Positions 35,883-48,912 of a stretch of DNA of 64,000 nt are shown here, piece by piece. A model generated the notes under the pieces. The model was given only the letters and a program-made list of their open reading frames with translations, had not been told where the DNA came from and searched no databases. Numbering within the stretch: position 1 is the stretch's first letter; the number at the start of each line of letters is the position of its first letter. A program made the position numbers and the translations under genes. Source of the stretch: Cladochytrium replicatum (Eukaryota > Chytridiomycota > Chytridiomycetes > Cladochytriales > Cladochytriaceae). The stretch covers positions 124,001 through 188,000 of the forward strand of contig JAHLKD010000056.1 of the NCBI GenBank assembly GCA_025526935.1. Reading direction: 5' to 3'.

Positions 35883-36038
35883 TGATGTTGGATGTTCTTT
35901 GGGGATAGAATCGATCGATCACTGGGCAATGATGCTGCAAAAGTGAGAGATTACTTCAAACGGCGTATCTCTGTCGCAGCACATCAAGTCATCATGCGCG
36001 AACTGATACCAAATAAATAAGTTCAACCTATCGTTTCC

Positions 36039-36599
36039 TCAGAACGTCAAATCTGGCTCCTTTGTCCTGTCCACCGGCCCATCCCCGTCCTCCACATACC
36101 CCGCCGCCCTAACCCCCATCCCCTCGCCCAGCATCCGCCCGACCGCCTTGTACTTGACTCTACACCGTTCCAGCGTCTCAACGACCTCCGCGCCCTCCCC
36201 GTTCTTCTCCGGCAGAGCCTTCGTCGCCTCCGCGAGCGCCTGAGCGGCTTTCTTTGTGCGTGGCGGGAGGTCCAGCGTGAGCAGCAGGTCGGCGGCGCCC
36301 GCGTAGAATGCGACCTCGCGCGCGATGGCGAAACCGCGCTGTGCGCCGACGAGGCGGCCCTCGTTCAAGCCTTGAAGACGACCGTCGGTGTAGCCGTCGG
36401 TGTAGCCCAGGTGAGTGAACCTTTTTTTTGGGGGGGAAGGTGTGAGATTTTCTGGGTGAGGGGGGGTTGAACGGGGAGTTTGTTTCACTTTTTACATGGA
36501 TTCGAGGTGGAGGAGAGGCTCGAGGGGAAGGTCTTGGAGGGGGGATGCGGATGCTAAGGTTGGAGGCGGAGAGTTGGACGACTTCACTTCTGCGTTCAT
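36039..36599 (-). CDS. LTO1: LTO1-like deca-GX3 (Yae1 domain) adaptor of Fe-S protein assembly
   Basis: In yeast, Yae1-Lto1 links the cytosolic Fe-S targeting complex to the ABC protein Rli1. Exon 1 (36599-36496) begins MNAEVKSSNSPPPT and ends LPLEPLLHLES. A 75-nt intron follows, and exon 2 (36420-36039) gives MFTHLGYTDGYTDGRLQGLN, EGRLVGAQRGFAIAREVAFY and AGAADLL. The glycine spacing every four residues (G-x3-G) is the deca-GX3 signature. The end is about 90 residues longer with GVRAAGYVEDGDGPVDRTKE, and lacks the C-terminal tryptophan expected in some LTO1 proteins. The unspliced minus frame further upstream is not needed. The gene converges with COX19. Confidence 0.82.
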
Positions 36600-36984
36600 T
36601 GTGCTGCTTGCTTTTCTCGGGATTAGAAAAACTCGTTAAATCAAAAATGGTTTCCGTGCACCGGTCGCCAGACTTGAAATACACCAAAACTGGAGCTTTT
36701 TCAGTGTTTCGTGTACGAGCGTTCAAACAAAGTTGAGTTGATTTGTGTACCAAGAAATTGTTTATTATGAGCACCGCCAGAGGGGAGCTGAAAAGTGGTT
36801 GGGGAAGAGTGTACAGAAACTGAGATAGAGGAAACTATATGTGAATCCAAAGCAAACCCGCAGGTGGCCAAAAAAGGAGCACAGAAAAAATCACCTGCTC
36901 CGACCCAACAAGAATAACGCAAAAACAAGCAAAACAATCTCCAGCTTTTGACTACGTGTGATCCCCAAGAAACCTAACAAGTCC

Positions 36985-38466
36985 TCACAATGCCAACGCG
37001 ACCGCGGCAATCCCGCCCGCCAATGCGCCAGCAATACCCACTGAGCGCATCGACACCGCGCCGCCCGTCGTCGAGTTGTTCCCGCCCACATTGTTCTTGT
37101 TCGGGTCCTGGCTGCCCGTGATCGTCTGGCCCTTCGCCGCCTGCGCCGTGATTACGTTCGCCGGGCCGGGTTTGCCCGCACCAACTGTCGTGGGGTCGTA
37201 GCTTCCAAAGCCCTCGACAACGCTGTTGATCGGAGGCGCGTAGATGTAAGGGGCATACATTCCAGAGGGGCGGGAGGGTGTGCTGGTTGGGACTGGGTCA
37301 CCCGGGCTGTGATGTAAAGTATCAGGTTTCTGGTTGGGAAAGTTTATTATTTTTTCTTAATTTACCATTGGATGCGGACCCATTCGAAGATTCCGGAGAG
37401 TTGATCGGTGGTGGCTTTGGACCAGTCGATGTAGCCGCCGGCCCAGTCGCGGGTGCCGGAGCCCATTGCACCGCCGTCCCAGATGGCGAATTGCACTCGG
37501 GCGGGACTCACGGGGAAACCCTTGGGCTGTAAACAATAGAAAGTCGGTCAAACAATGAGTCAACGAGCAGACATATCTCTGGAGAGGACAGTGCCAGAAC
37601 AAGCCATCCTCCAACTTTTTGATACTCACGTTCTCGCCCTTGTTAACGGTGCGCACGGTTTCGCCGTCGATCTGGAAGAGGATGCGGCTTTCGTTCCAGT
37701 CGATGGTGTACTCGCGAACGGTCTGGGTGATCGAGCCGCCCTTTGCCTTTCCAGAACCCTGGCCGGGCCAGTGGCTCTTTCCCTGGGTGTAGTCGAGCTG
37801 GCCCTTCAAGAAAACGTTTGTCCAGGCGACGGTGGTGTCGCCGGTAAACTCCCAGTCGATCTCGTCCCTATCGTCGGCCATTGTGATGAAAGCCGTGACG
37901 GCACCGCCCGCGCTGCTTGCGCGGAGACGAGCGGTGACTTTTCCGTAGGGGAGGTAGGAGGTTGAAGACAAGCGGACACCGGTGCCGGCGTCACGCTTGT
38001 CGTTGGCAAGGTTTGCGTTGGCGGGAGCGACGAGGCTGAGGCGGGCACGGCCAGTGGAGTCGACCATGTAGCCTTTGGCATCGAGACCGGCTCTGTCGAT
38101 GGTGAAATCGGCAGCGAGGGGGTTGCCGTTGTAGGCGTCCGAGGGGACGACCCAGGTAGAGTTGTCGAAGCGATAGAAACCGGACTGGCAGGTCTGGCCG
38201 CCCGAGCGCTTGTTCAGGCAAGCAGAGGGAGAGGCAGAACCGTCCGGGAAGCAGCCGCCACCGCAGTGAGAGGGAGCAGCGCCGCACATCCAGAATTCCG
38301 AGCAGCAAGGCTGGTCAGATTTGCATTTAGTGACGCCGGTGGTTCCGGTGATGTAGCCGCATTGGGAACCGGCAGGAGCGTTTGGAACGGTAGCATTCTG
38401 AGCAGTCGCCAGGGTAGCAAGGGAGAGCACAGCGATAGCCAGCAGCGAGGCTGAAGAAGGAGACAT
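36985..38466 (-). CDS. CRH1: CRH-type GH16 chitin-glucan transglycosylase with CBM18 and GPI signal
   Basis: Cell-wall enzyme predicted to cross-link chitin to beta-glucan. Exons are 38466-37630, 37526-37366 and 37306-36985. A signal peptide (ASLLAIAVLSLATLATAQ) is followed by a CBM18-like chitin-binding module (KCKSDQPCCSEFWMCG, HCGGGC). The GH16 domain has FTIDRAGLDAKGYMVDSTGR, SYLPYGKVTARLRASSAGG, the catalytic DEIDWEF (E-x-D-x-E), TNVFLKGQLD and YTIDWNESRILFQIDGETVR. After the first intron it continues PKGFPVSPARVQFAIWDGG and GTRDWAGGYIDWS. The end (NNSTTGGAVSMRSVGIAGAL plus a hydrophobic run) is a GPI-attachment signal. Complete and intact; transcribed divergently from the nitronate monooxygenase. 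Confidence 0.93.
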
Positions 38467-40223
<1,757 letters not shown>

Positions 40224-40737
40224 AGAGTATATGATTTCTTTTGCTATTTTTCAATATCATGAAGATTTCAGGATTCAGAATGAGCGCAATGAGTGATCAT
40301 TGTTAACAGCGAGTGCGCACAATTGGGTCATGCTGAGGCAGCCATTCCAAAGAATCGCCATTTGGACAAAAACATGACCTTTTCGCTTTTCATGCGTTGT
40401 TCCGGCGATCGAGTTCGAATCTTAGGCAACATCCCCAATACTCGTGACGATCTTCACAGTCCAATTCAACCCCTCACTTTTCCCTACTGTCATAAGTGTT
40501 CAAATGAATACCTTCATAAGGATCGTTTACCCAACTGCTGCTCAAAGTAGAACCACTATATACGCATTCTTTACCCTGTACGACACCTTTCGTGCTCAAT
40601 GCGGTTGAACTTGACATTGAGTATGCGACCCATTTTTTGTGATACGGCCTATCATCACTGCACAAGATCAGCCAGGGACAAAGGCTTTATTCAACGGATG
40701 CGCTTAAAATCAGGAACCGCAAATGTCACGATGAGCA
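40224..40737. other. Convergent intergenic region without a supported gene
   Basis: This stretch lies between two genes that end towards each other. Short frames on both strands show no motifs. It probably holds both 3' UTRs. Confidence 0.5.
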
Positions 40738-43288
40738 TCATTCTTGTTCCTCACTAAATTCTGCTTCATCCTCACCACACCCATCTTCAGTCTCCCAATC
40801 CTCGTTCTCCTCCGAATCATAAGCAAACGGTTCGTACTCCCTCCCCTCATACGCGTCCTTTACCCACTCCTCAAAGGTGCTCACGATCGGTTCAAAGCTC
40901 CCCGTCATCAGAAGCTGCTGACCGGGGTTCACCGTCACCCACGAAGAAAGGAATTCGATCTTCCCGCCCGAACTTGACAAATGATCCAATTTGACCTCCA
41001 GGAGCTCGTTGATCCCGTTGCGTTGGTAATCGAACGGGTACACATCGTACCCATCGTCGTAGTCGTCCTCGTCATCTTCATCCCGTCGGGCGTGGGTCGC
41101 TTGAAAGAGGGCTTCGGAGGAGTCGATGGCGCGGAAAACGGGGTCGGTGTTGCGATCGCCGGACCAAGATCGCGCGCGGTAGGGCAAATCCTCCACGCTC
41201 GAGCCGTAGTATGCGCCCATCTTTACTCGGGACACAAAGTGTCGTAAGTTTTTCGAGATTCGTCTCAAATCTTTTAAAAGCAAACAAGTTCAAAATTGAC
41301 AATGAAGTTGTCACCAAAGATCACTTTTGCTCACCCCATTTCGGTCCATACGGAATCTTCAGGAACTGGTAGTGACTGTAATCGCCCGCATCCACGTTCT
41401 GCAACCGCACCTCCGTCTCTCGATCCATGGCGATGAGCTGCGCAATATCGAGTTTGGTCTTGTTCTTCTTGTACACTTTGCGATGGTACACCTTTGTCAA
41501 GAACCCTGGTGTTTCCATCGTGATGAGCCTCGCGAGCCCGTCACCTTGTATCGGCACCCTCTTGACTTTCTCAGCGTCGACGCCGGGCGTTGCAGCCGCA
41601 AAGCCGCGCTTGCCGTACTTCATCAGCCTGTACTCATAGCTCGCCGAGCGTCTCGTCATGTCGACGACGTTACAACGTTTCGTGAGCGCTCTCAACGCCC
41701 TCGGAAGCGCCCAGACTTTCTTCCCGTCGTACCCGAAGGCGCACGAGTCGACGTCGAAACCCATCAGCACCTCAGCCGGCGACGCAAACAGCCTGAAGAC
41801 AATCTGGATCTGTCTTGCTGGGTACTCGGACACGATGGTCATGGAGCGGAGGTTGCGGACTGCGATGTATTGTTTGCCATCCAAGGCGCGCTCGATTGCG
41901 TTGCAGAAGGTGGTGATTTGGGGTTGGATTTCGGGGAGTGTGAGGCCTGTGAAGAAGACGTCGACGTCGGAGTTGAAGAAGGTGGAGGATTGGAGGTCAA
42001 GGTTGGGGGTAAGAGAGGCGAGGACGGAGCCACCGGCGACGAAGACGTGGGTCCAGTCGATGTGAGTTAGAAGACCGGAAGTTAGGCTTGCAAAATTGGT
42101 TTCGAAATCTTGGAGGGTTGGGACCACGAGGTCGGTGTCCCAGGGGGTATTGTCAAGCCCGTCGCGGAAACAGAAAAAGTACGAGGACTCCTTCTCGGTG
42201 AGAGGTTGCCTGGTGTACCGCAACGACGTCCCGAAAACATCGTTCAGCATCAGGTACGGGTCCTCCAAGGCGTCGTTGTCACGGTCGACCGCGAACATCT
42301 CGCGGTACGCGTGTTCGCGTTTGTCGTGGTAAGCGTGCAACGAGTCCCCGTCGAAAACGTCCTCGTTGGCGTACCCGTGCTCGAGGAGGTACAGCGCGGC
42401 GAGGTAGTGCAGCTTCTCGAATACGGAAGAGAACACGACGCCGCCCCGATCGTCGTCGAGTTTGGACATGTGGGTGTCGGGGTCCAGGTTGATCTGGTTG
42501 ACGATGGCGCCGAGGGCCTTTTCGGCGAGACTCAGCTTTCCTGGTGAGCTTGAGACTTGGGATTGAATGAAGGCGAGGAGGGTAGAGAACGCGGGTCGCT
42601 CGGAGGGGTCGGGATTCGTCATGGGCTGGATCAGATGCTCACGAATCGTGGATCGACAGGAGTCCGACAGTGAAGGTGCGATTTTGTGCGAGTTGAGGAG
42701 CCATTCAATAACTTTCCCTGCAGAGAAGATATCCGCCTCAGAGGTTGCAGTTGCACGGGGGACCGTTGATTCTGGTGCGGTGAATTCGGTTGCTAGATGT
42801 GGGGTGGGGGAAATGTCTCCGATGGGTGCTGCATTACTCCAATCAATAAGACGCACCGATTTTTCAAGAATGAAGACAGTATCCGGCGAAATCTGCCCGT
42901 GAGTCCAGTTCTGCGCATGGGCAGATGAAATTGCAACAAGAATTCTCTGTATCAGAGTCCACAGCTGCGAGTCCGACCCACCGCGCTTCCTAGAACTTCC
43001 CACGTATGTTCTGAGTGACACACCGGCGTCGTCCATCGCGATCGCGAGCAACTTTCGTCGCCCGAGTTTCACAAGGAAACTCTCGCTGCGCGGAACGGCA
43101 GGAGTGGTTTTGAGCTGCGTGAGGGCATCGAGTTCAGCGCCGGCGGATTTTGAAACTTCACGGTGGATTTTAAGGAAACGCTTTTGGAGGGTCAGGGAGT
43201 GGATGCCGGCGAATACAGCGAGGGAGGGTTTGATTGATATTGGAGCTGGATCCGAGAAATTGGGCACACGGGCAGCGATCCGCTCCAA
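40738..43288 (-). CDS. Pseudokinase-like domain fused to a polymerase-beta-type nucleotidyltransferase-like domain, with an acidic tail
   Basis: A 64-nt intron (41334-41271, GTGAGC...AAAAG) joins two long frames in phase, turning LKIPYGPKW|DLRRISKNL into one protein of about 829 residues. Residues 1-260 look like a protein kinase fold: RKLLAIAMDDAGVSLRTYV (hinge), NWTHGQISPDTVFIL in place of HRDLKxxN, VRLIDWSN in place of DFG, FTAPEST (APE), SEADIFSAGKVIEWLL and PDPSERP. The catalytic HRD aspartate is missing (HGQ), so kinase activity is unlikely. Residues about 280-650 hold VFVAGGSVLASL followed by SDVDVFFTGL, a G-G-S...D-x-D nucleotidyltransferase signature, then ARQIQIVFRLFASPAEVLMG, FDVDSCAFGYDGKKVWALP and SASYEYRLMKYGKRGF. 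The tail is Asp/Glu/Tyr-rich. The second half resembles a fungal/protist family of uncharacterised nucleotidyltransferase-like proteins that I know only by pattern. Substrate unknown. Confidence 0.75.
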
Positions 43289-43500
43289 AGAGTCGTCAAG
43301 AGCATCTGTTGATCAACAATTATCAGTACTCGGTACACCTGGGGCGTCTCGTCTCGTCTGCCCACTCCCGTCCCTACCTAGGTTGCCACCACCACCACCG
43401 CCTTCCATTGGTGTTCTATCGCACGTGAGAAATTTGCCCATTTTAAAAGCCCGAAATTCACCCCACTGAGGGAAGTGTGTCTCGTCTCGTCTCGGAAAGG
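43289..43500. promoter_or_regulatory. Divergent promoter with repeated GTCTC units
   Basis: The 212 bp between the starts of the kinase/nucleotidyltransferase fusion (minus) and the TspO-like gene (plus) contain GTCTCGTCTCGTCTG at 43346-43360 and GTCTCGTCTCGTCTCG at 43479-43494. These clustered 5-bp repeats could be binding sites or simple-sequence promoter DNA. Confidence 0.4.
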
Positions 43501-44503
43501 ATGGGTCACTTCTGGCAGCGGGTCGCAAACCTGGTCGCTTTCGTGCTGTTCCTGTCGTCGTCGCTGTTCAGCGTTTTCGATCCCATCGGTGCGAAGCACC
43601 AGACTTATCTCACTCCCGCCCCGTTCGCTTTCAGCATCTGGGGTTTGGTCCACCTGTACGTGTGCACTGATGAAATAACTATTGGATGAATGGCTAACAC
43701 ACATCATAGGCAACTGTTTTTGTTTGTTATCTGGCAGTTCTTTGGGGATGACCAAAAGTTTGAGTTGATCGGCCACACTTGGGGCTGGCACTTCAGTACG
43801 TAGAGGACACGCATTGGACATATCTGATGTTTAATGGTCATTTTTTAAAGTTATCGTAGCGGCCGGGTCGGCGTTCTTTGTACAGCTGATCCGGACTGAG
43901 AAGGTCATCATTGCGTGGATCTTGTCTTTGTTGGTTGGCTCTGCCATCAGGTATGTCGACGTACAGCGGGACGGTGTTATGACGGCGTGAATAATCCTGT
44001 TTTCCAGCTCTGTCTACTACCGTCTTGCAGTTGTGTACCCGAACTCGTCGTCGGGAGGCGAGACCCTGTTTCTCCGGTCGCCTGTGTCCCTCCTTGTCGG
44101 CTGGTGGACCTACCTCAACTTTTATGCCTTCACCGTTGCCTTCGGCACTGACGCCTCAGAGTACGGGGACGGGCCAAAGACCTTTGACTACGTCGTGGCG
44201 TGGGTGTACTTCTTCGTGTCGGTTTCGGCGGCGATTGCGCTCACGCGCGGACAGTGGAAAACCAACGGGTACGGCGACCCGCTTGCCAACATTGCGCAGG
44301 GCATCACGATCTTGGGTATCGCTGTCCAGCAGGGTGCGTTCTGGATCGAGATCCCGGCGTATGTTGCGGCCGCGTTGGTGCTGCTTGCGTGCGTTGAGCC
44401 GTGGGTTGCGGGATTGTTTGGCCGCAGGACTGTGGCCGTGAGGGACTTGGAGAGCGCTACCGCGGAGGAGAGGCGCGGATTGGTTGCGGCAGAATCAAAC
44501 TAA
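43501..44503 (+). CDS. Multi-pass membrane protein, TspO/MBR-like
   Basis: Exons from 43501-43655 and 43710 onward splice to a protein of about 265 residues with some seven hydrophobic segments: MGHFWQRVANLVAFVLFLSS, YLTPAPFAFSIWGLVHLQLF, FIIVAAGSAFFVQLIRTEKV, WILSLLVGSAISSVYYRLAV, SLLVGWWTYLNFYAFTVAFG, YVVAWVYFFVSVSAAIAL and ITILGIAVQQGAFWIEIPAY. The tail is polar. The 'P.PFAFSIWGLhHL' pattern after the first helix resembles tryptophan-rich sensory proteins (TspO/MBR and relatives). TspO-type proteins bind tetrapyrroles or sterols, but the relationship is distant and the role here is unknown. Exon 1 and 2 joins restore the frame cleanly. Transcribed away from the kinase/nucleotidyltransferase fusion. 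Confidence 0.6.
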
Positions 44504-44803
44504 TAAGCGGACCTGTTGGATTTACCATGCAGAAAAGTGGAACATTCAGCAAAATGTAGTTCCGATGAGTAAATAACAGCGAGCCTATGGCCCAACAGCA
44601 ATCACGTCCAATCTCTCTGAAACAGCGGCGTGGTGTTCCGATTTATTTCTATTTTCTATTTCCGGTGTCTTTTTGAAACAACAACCTCCAAATCTCCCAA
44701 ACTGTCCGTCAGAGACATCATCCGCCACAGACAGCCAGCCAGCTTCCCCCTCCCTGGCACTCATTGCCGGGCTACTTTCTGAACTCCGCTTCTCTACTTC
44801 ACA

Positions 44804-47800
44804 ATGGACATCGACTTCCTGCAGAGAGATCCCTCGAGGCGTTCCAGAAACACCCTCAGGAGAAAAGTCTCACAGTCACGGTCGACCCTCTCCCGCCGCT
44901 CACGCTCGCTCAACAGACCTGACCGCGCTCAAGAAAACATCAACAACAACACGGGAACCATCCTCGCCTCTTCTTCAGCTACAAAACGCCGCTCTGAAAA
45001 GGGCTCTTCGTACCCGGGACCGTGGACTTTCTCATCATGGGTGCTGTCATGTTGTTTCCCCACCCCGCTACTCAATGCCGTCGGAATTAGGGGCCATGGA
45101 CCCGTACAGGCCTGGAGAGAAAAGTTTGCTCTGTGCGTCATCGTCGCGCTCATGTCCGGCTTCGTTGTCTTCTTCAACCTGTTCTTCCAGTCAGTGCTTT
45201 GCCCTGATCCAAACGTGCCGCGTGCTCCGAAAGGCGATACATTTGGTGCGTTATGATTAAGAGTTTACAGATGTGGAGCGATCGGGGGGATCGGGAACTA
45301 TTTCCAGATTTGTTTGAACACCTCATATTGACTGATACGATGTTTTCCAGGGACACTCAATATTCGAGGAAGGTTGTACAACACGTCTACTGCAATTCAA
45401 CCGTATCTTGCGACATGGGACCCTCTCTCACGCAGGTCTCCCGGCGCAGATATCTCATCCCAGTTCACTCAGCCCGAGATGCCATCGTGCGCCAAACTCT
45501 CAAACTCGTTTGCATCATTACGCTTCCCCTGTGAGGTTAACGTCACATGTTTATCGCTCACGAGTCTGGCGTCCGGAAGGTACGGCTTGTCCATGATCAC
45601 AACCGCGACCGACTACCGAGGGCAGGTTAAAAACCTGACTTCGCTAACACCAGCTTACTCGTGGGACGTGCTCAACAATTCGACCATTCTTGTCGTGCGT
45701 GGAATGATTTACAACCTGGCGGCTTACTATCGCCAATACCCTGATCCGATCGCCAACGATCGCGCCGACACCCTCTTGCGGAAGGCCTCTGCTCAACTGG
45801 ATGGCACCATTCACTTCCAGGCTGCATCGTCTTCGCTCCGCGATAGCGTACTTTCGTGCTTGTCTGAAAAGTATCAGATCGGTGTAGTAGACCAGGAACC
45901 AGTGGAGTGCATTTCTACCAACGTTGTTGTACTCCTCGTCTACGCCATGATTCTTGCGGTTACATTGATTCGATTCGTGCTGTCCGTGTTCTTCTCCTGG
46001 TTCATCGCGGGCCGTCTTGCACGGGACCCGGCTAAGAGGATCTTGGAGTCTGACCCGTACAAGGAGTTCAAGGCACCCGTCCCTGCATTGCGTCACTCAA
46101 CACTTCCAACCGATTCCGATTCAACCGTTTTTGTTGAAGGAGGTGGAGTCGTGGCACCAGCGTACTCTGCGGTTCCTCCCGCAAGCGGTGCCGACAGTCC
46201 TCACTCCCCTCCGCGCAAGGCTCCCAGCGTTGCATCCCTCTCGACAATCTCCAACCCGCCTGCGCCAGCAGTGGCGGACTCGGATCTCTATGTGTCACTC
46301 TTGGTGACGTGTTACTCGGAGAACGAGGACTCTCTCAGGGCCACGATTGAGTCGCTCGCATTGACTGAGTACAACAACGCCAAGAAGCTCCTGTTCATCG
46401 TTGCAGATGGTATCATTACCGGAAAGGGCAACGCGAAGAGCACACCGGATATTTTGATCGACATGCTCGAGCTTGATCCTGTGATTGGTCGGGACCCGAA
46501 ACCCTTTGCGTACCAAGCCGTCGGACACGACCACAAAAAGTACAATATGGCCAAGGTGTACTGTGGCCACTACGTCGTCAACGACAGGCGAGTTCCGGCC
46601 GTGCTCGTTGTAAAGTGCGGCAGTGCTGCTGAGGCGGAGTCGTCTGCAAAGCCTGGAAACCGAGGGAAGCGAGATTCGCAGCTTGTGCTGATGAACTTTT
46701 TCAATCGTGTGATGTTGAACGAGAAGATGACACCGCTGGATTACGATATGTTTAGAAAGGTGCACCATTTAACTGGTGTCACGCCAGACTATTACGAGTT
46801 GGTGTTGATGGTGGATGCTGATACGTATGTCGAGCCCGACTCGCTCCGGAAGATGGTCAAGTGAGTGTCCAAATTGGGCGATCGGTGATTTGCAAACTAA
46901 CAGACATAAACTGCTAAATAGCTGCATGCACAACGATCAGCGGATTATGGGCTTGTGTGGTGAAACCAAGATTGCCAACAAGCGCCAATCCTGGGTTACG
47001 GCGATCCAAGTGTTCGAATACTACATGTCGCATCACCTTGGCAAGGCCTTCGAGAGCACTTTCGGTGGTGTGACCTGTCTCCCTGGCTGCTTCTGCATGT
47101 ACCGAATCAAGGCGCGCAAGGCCGGTCTGTTCGACGACGATGGGGAGGACCATGACCCGATCGACGAGCTCCGTGGAGGCTACACTTCCGCCGACGTCGA
47201 GAAGCGTGCTATCGCGATGGCCCTTGCACACAAGGGGCACGGGAAGCGAGTGTCGTCGTTGTCCAAGGTCGACTCGCAGCAGATGCTCGTGATCCCCGGC
47301 GGCGCGTCCGCGCACGAGACCGACCTCCTTGCGAAATGGACGCCGATTCTGGTGTCGCCCAAGATCCTGGAAGAGTACTGCACAGACGACGTGGACACGC
47401 TTCACCACAAGAACCTGCTCATGCTCGGCGAGGACCGGTTCCTTTCGACGCTGATGTTGCGTCATTTCCCTAAAAGGAGGATGATGTTTGTGCCGAGTGC
47501 TGTGTGCCGGACGGTAGTTCCGGAGCGGTTTGGGACGCTGTTGAGTCAGAGGAGAAGGTGGATTAACTCGACGGTACACAATCTGATGGAGCTAGTGAAA
47601 GTGAACAATCTTTGCGGCACCTTCTGTTTCTCGATGCAGGTGAGAGAGCTCATGACAGAATTGAAAGTCTGTAGTGAGATGACTGACTTGGCACGTATGT
47701 TAGTTTGTGGTGTTCTTGGATCTTATCGGCACGGCGGTCTTTCCAGCCTCGCTGGTGATTACTTACATTATGATTGTGGAATCTGCGATTACCGGTTACA

Positions 47801-48912
47801 AGAGCGTCCCTCAGTTCCTCCCAACGATCCTACTCATCTGCGTCATCTTCCTCCCGGCGGTTCTCTGCGTGCTCACCTCCCGCGGCCCCGTGATCAACCA
47901 CCTAATGTGGATGTGTGTTTACCTCCTCTCGCTCCCGATTTGGCAGATTGTGCTCCCGCTCTACAGTTTTTGGCACTTTGACGACTTTTCGTGGGGGGCT
48001 ACGAGAAAGGTGGACGGCGTGGACGGTCGTGGAGCCACGATGGTGCGATCGGGAAAGAAGGAGAAGGTGATTTTCCGCAAGTGGGAGGAATACGAGATTG
48101 CATGGCGGCTAGCGATGATGAGTGAGGGGATGAAGAAGAAGGGCGTGGAAGGTGATAGGGAGGGACAGCAGCAACAGGTGCAGCCGCCACCGCAGCAGCA
48201 GCAGCAGCAACCACCAATGATGACGGGACCGCCTGGACCGGGATGGATTCCGATTGCAACTGGACTGGTTCCTGTGACGAGCGGGGGACCGATCCCGGTG
48301 CTCCGTCCGGTAGGCTACGGCCCGCCTCCACCACAGTTCCAGACTATGGTGCCGCCACGACACGCGGTGCCACTTCCGGGCAACTACGCATCTCCGTACA
48401 TGCACACCTTGGCACGGATGCAGCAGTACCAGCAATCCGCCCTCGCCGCGCCAATGGGTCTCACTCGCCAGCAGACTGTCGCAGTTCAAGCGCTCCCGCC
48501 TTCCTTTGGCTACGACATTGACCTCGAGTTCTCCGAGCCCGGGACTCCCGTCACCGCTTCCGGTGACGTGACCCGCGAGAACACCTTTGTCCCGCGCGCC
48601 GTGCGCAGCGCCGCTGTGTTCGGAAACGCAGAGACGGTGAGAGGCGAAGCCGCGTCGCGGCCGTCGACGAGCAGCGTCGAGAGCCGACCCGAGGTTCCGA
48701 CGCGGAAGGTCGGGGTCCAGAGGGTGAGCTTTGAGGTTCCACCGCGACGGAGCAGTTTGGAGATTGCGTCGTCGCAGGGGAGCGGTGCGAGCGCGGGGAG
48801 CAAGAGGACGAGCGTGAAGAGTCCGGGGATCCTCGGGGTTTTGGGAGGAGGGGGACAGGGTGTTGGGAGCGGAGCGAGGTATTCGGTTCTGGAGGATCTG
48901 GATGAGGAGTAG
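44804..48912 (+). CDS. CHS3: Chitin synthase, division 2, class IV (Chs3-type)
   Basis: Membrane glycosyltransferase that polymerises N-acetylglucosamine into chitin. Exons: 44804-45245, 45351-46860, 46922-47640, 47704-48912, about 1,290 residues. The N-terminus is Arg/Ser-rich; [20 protein letters not shown] and [13 protein letters not shown] form the first membrane segment, typical of class [22 protein letters not shown] is a second. The catalytic region has [100 protein letters not shown] and the product-binding [16 protein letters not shown]. Several C-terminal membrane helices follow, ending with the [14 protein letters not shown] motif. A Pro/Gln-rich tail of about 280 residues is added, including a Gln run. 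All catalytic residues are intact. No myosin motor is present. Confidence 0.95.
48180..48225 (+). repeat. CAG/CCA-rich microsatellite encoding poly-Gln/Pro
   Basis: A run of CAGCAG and CCGCCACC units inside the chitin synthase C-terminal tail encodes alternating Gln and Pro tracts. Such tracts vary in length between strains of many fungi. Confidence 0.7.

Noticed and set aside
40738-41283. Separate acidic protein gene downstream of the kinase-like gene
   Set aside because: A 64-nt GT-AG intron joins it in phase to the upstream frame, so it is better read as the C-terminal exon.
41327-42070. Plus-strand frame of 247 codons
   Set aside because: It is a shadow of the nucleotidyltransferase-like domain on the minus strand, which has clear motifs; the plus frame has none.
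46914-47579. Minus-strand frame of 221 codons
   Set aside because: It overlaps the catalytic core of the chitin synthase and has no motif of its own.
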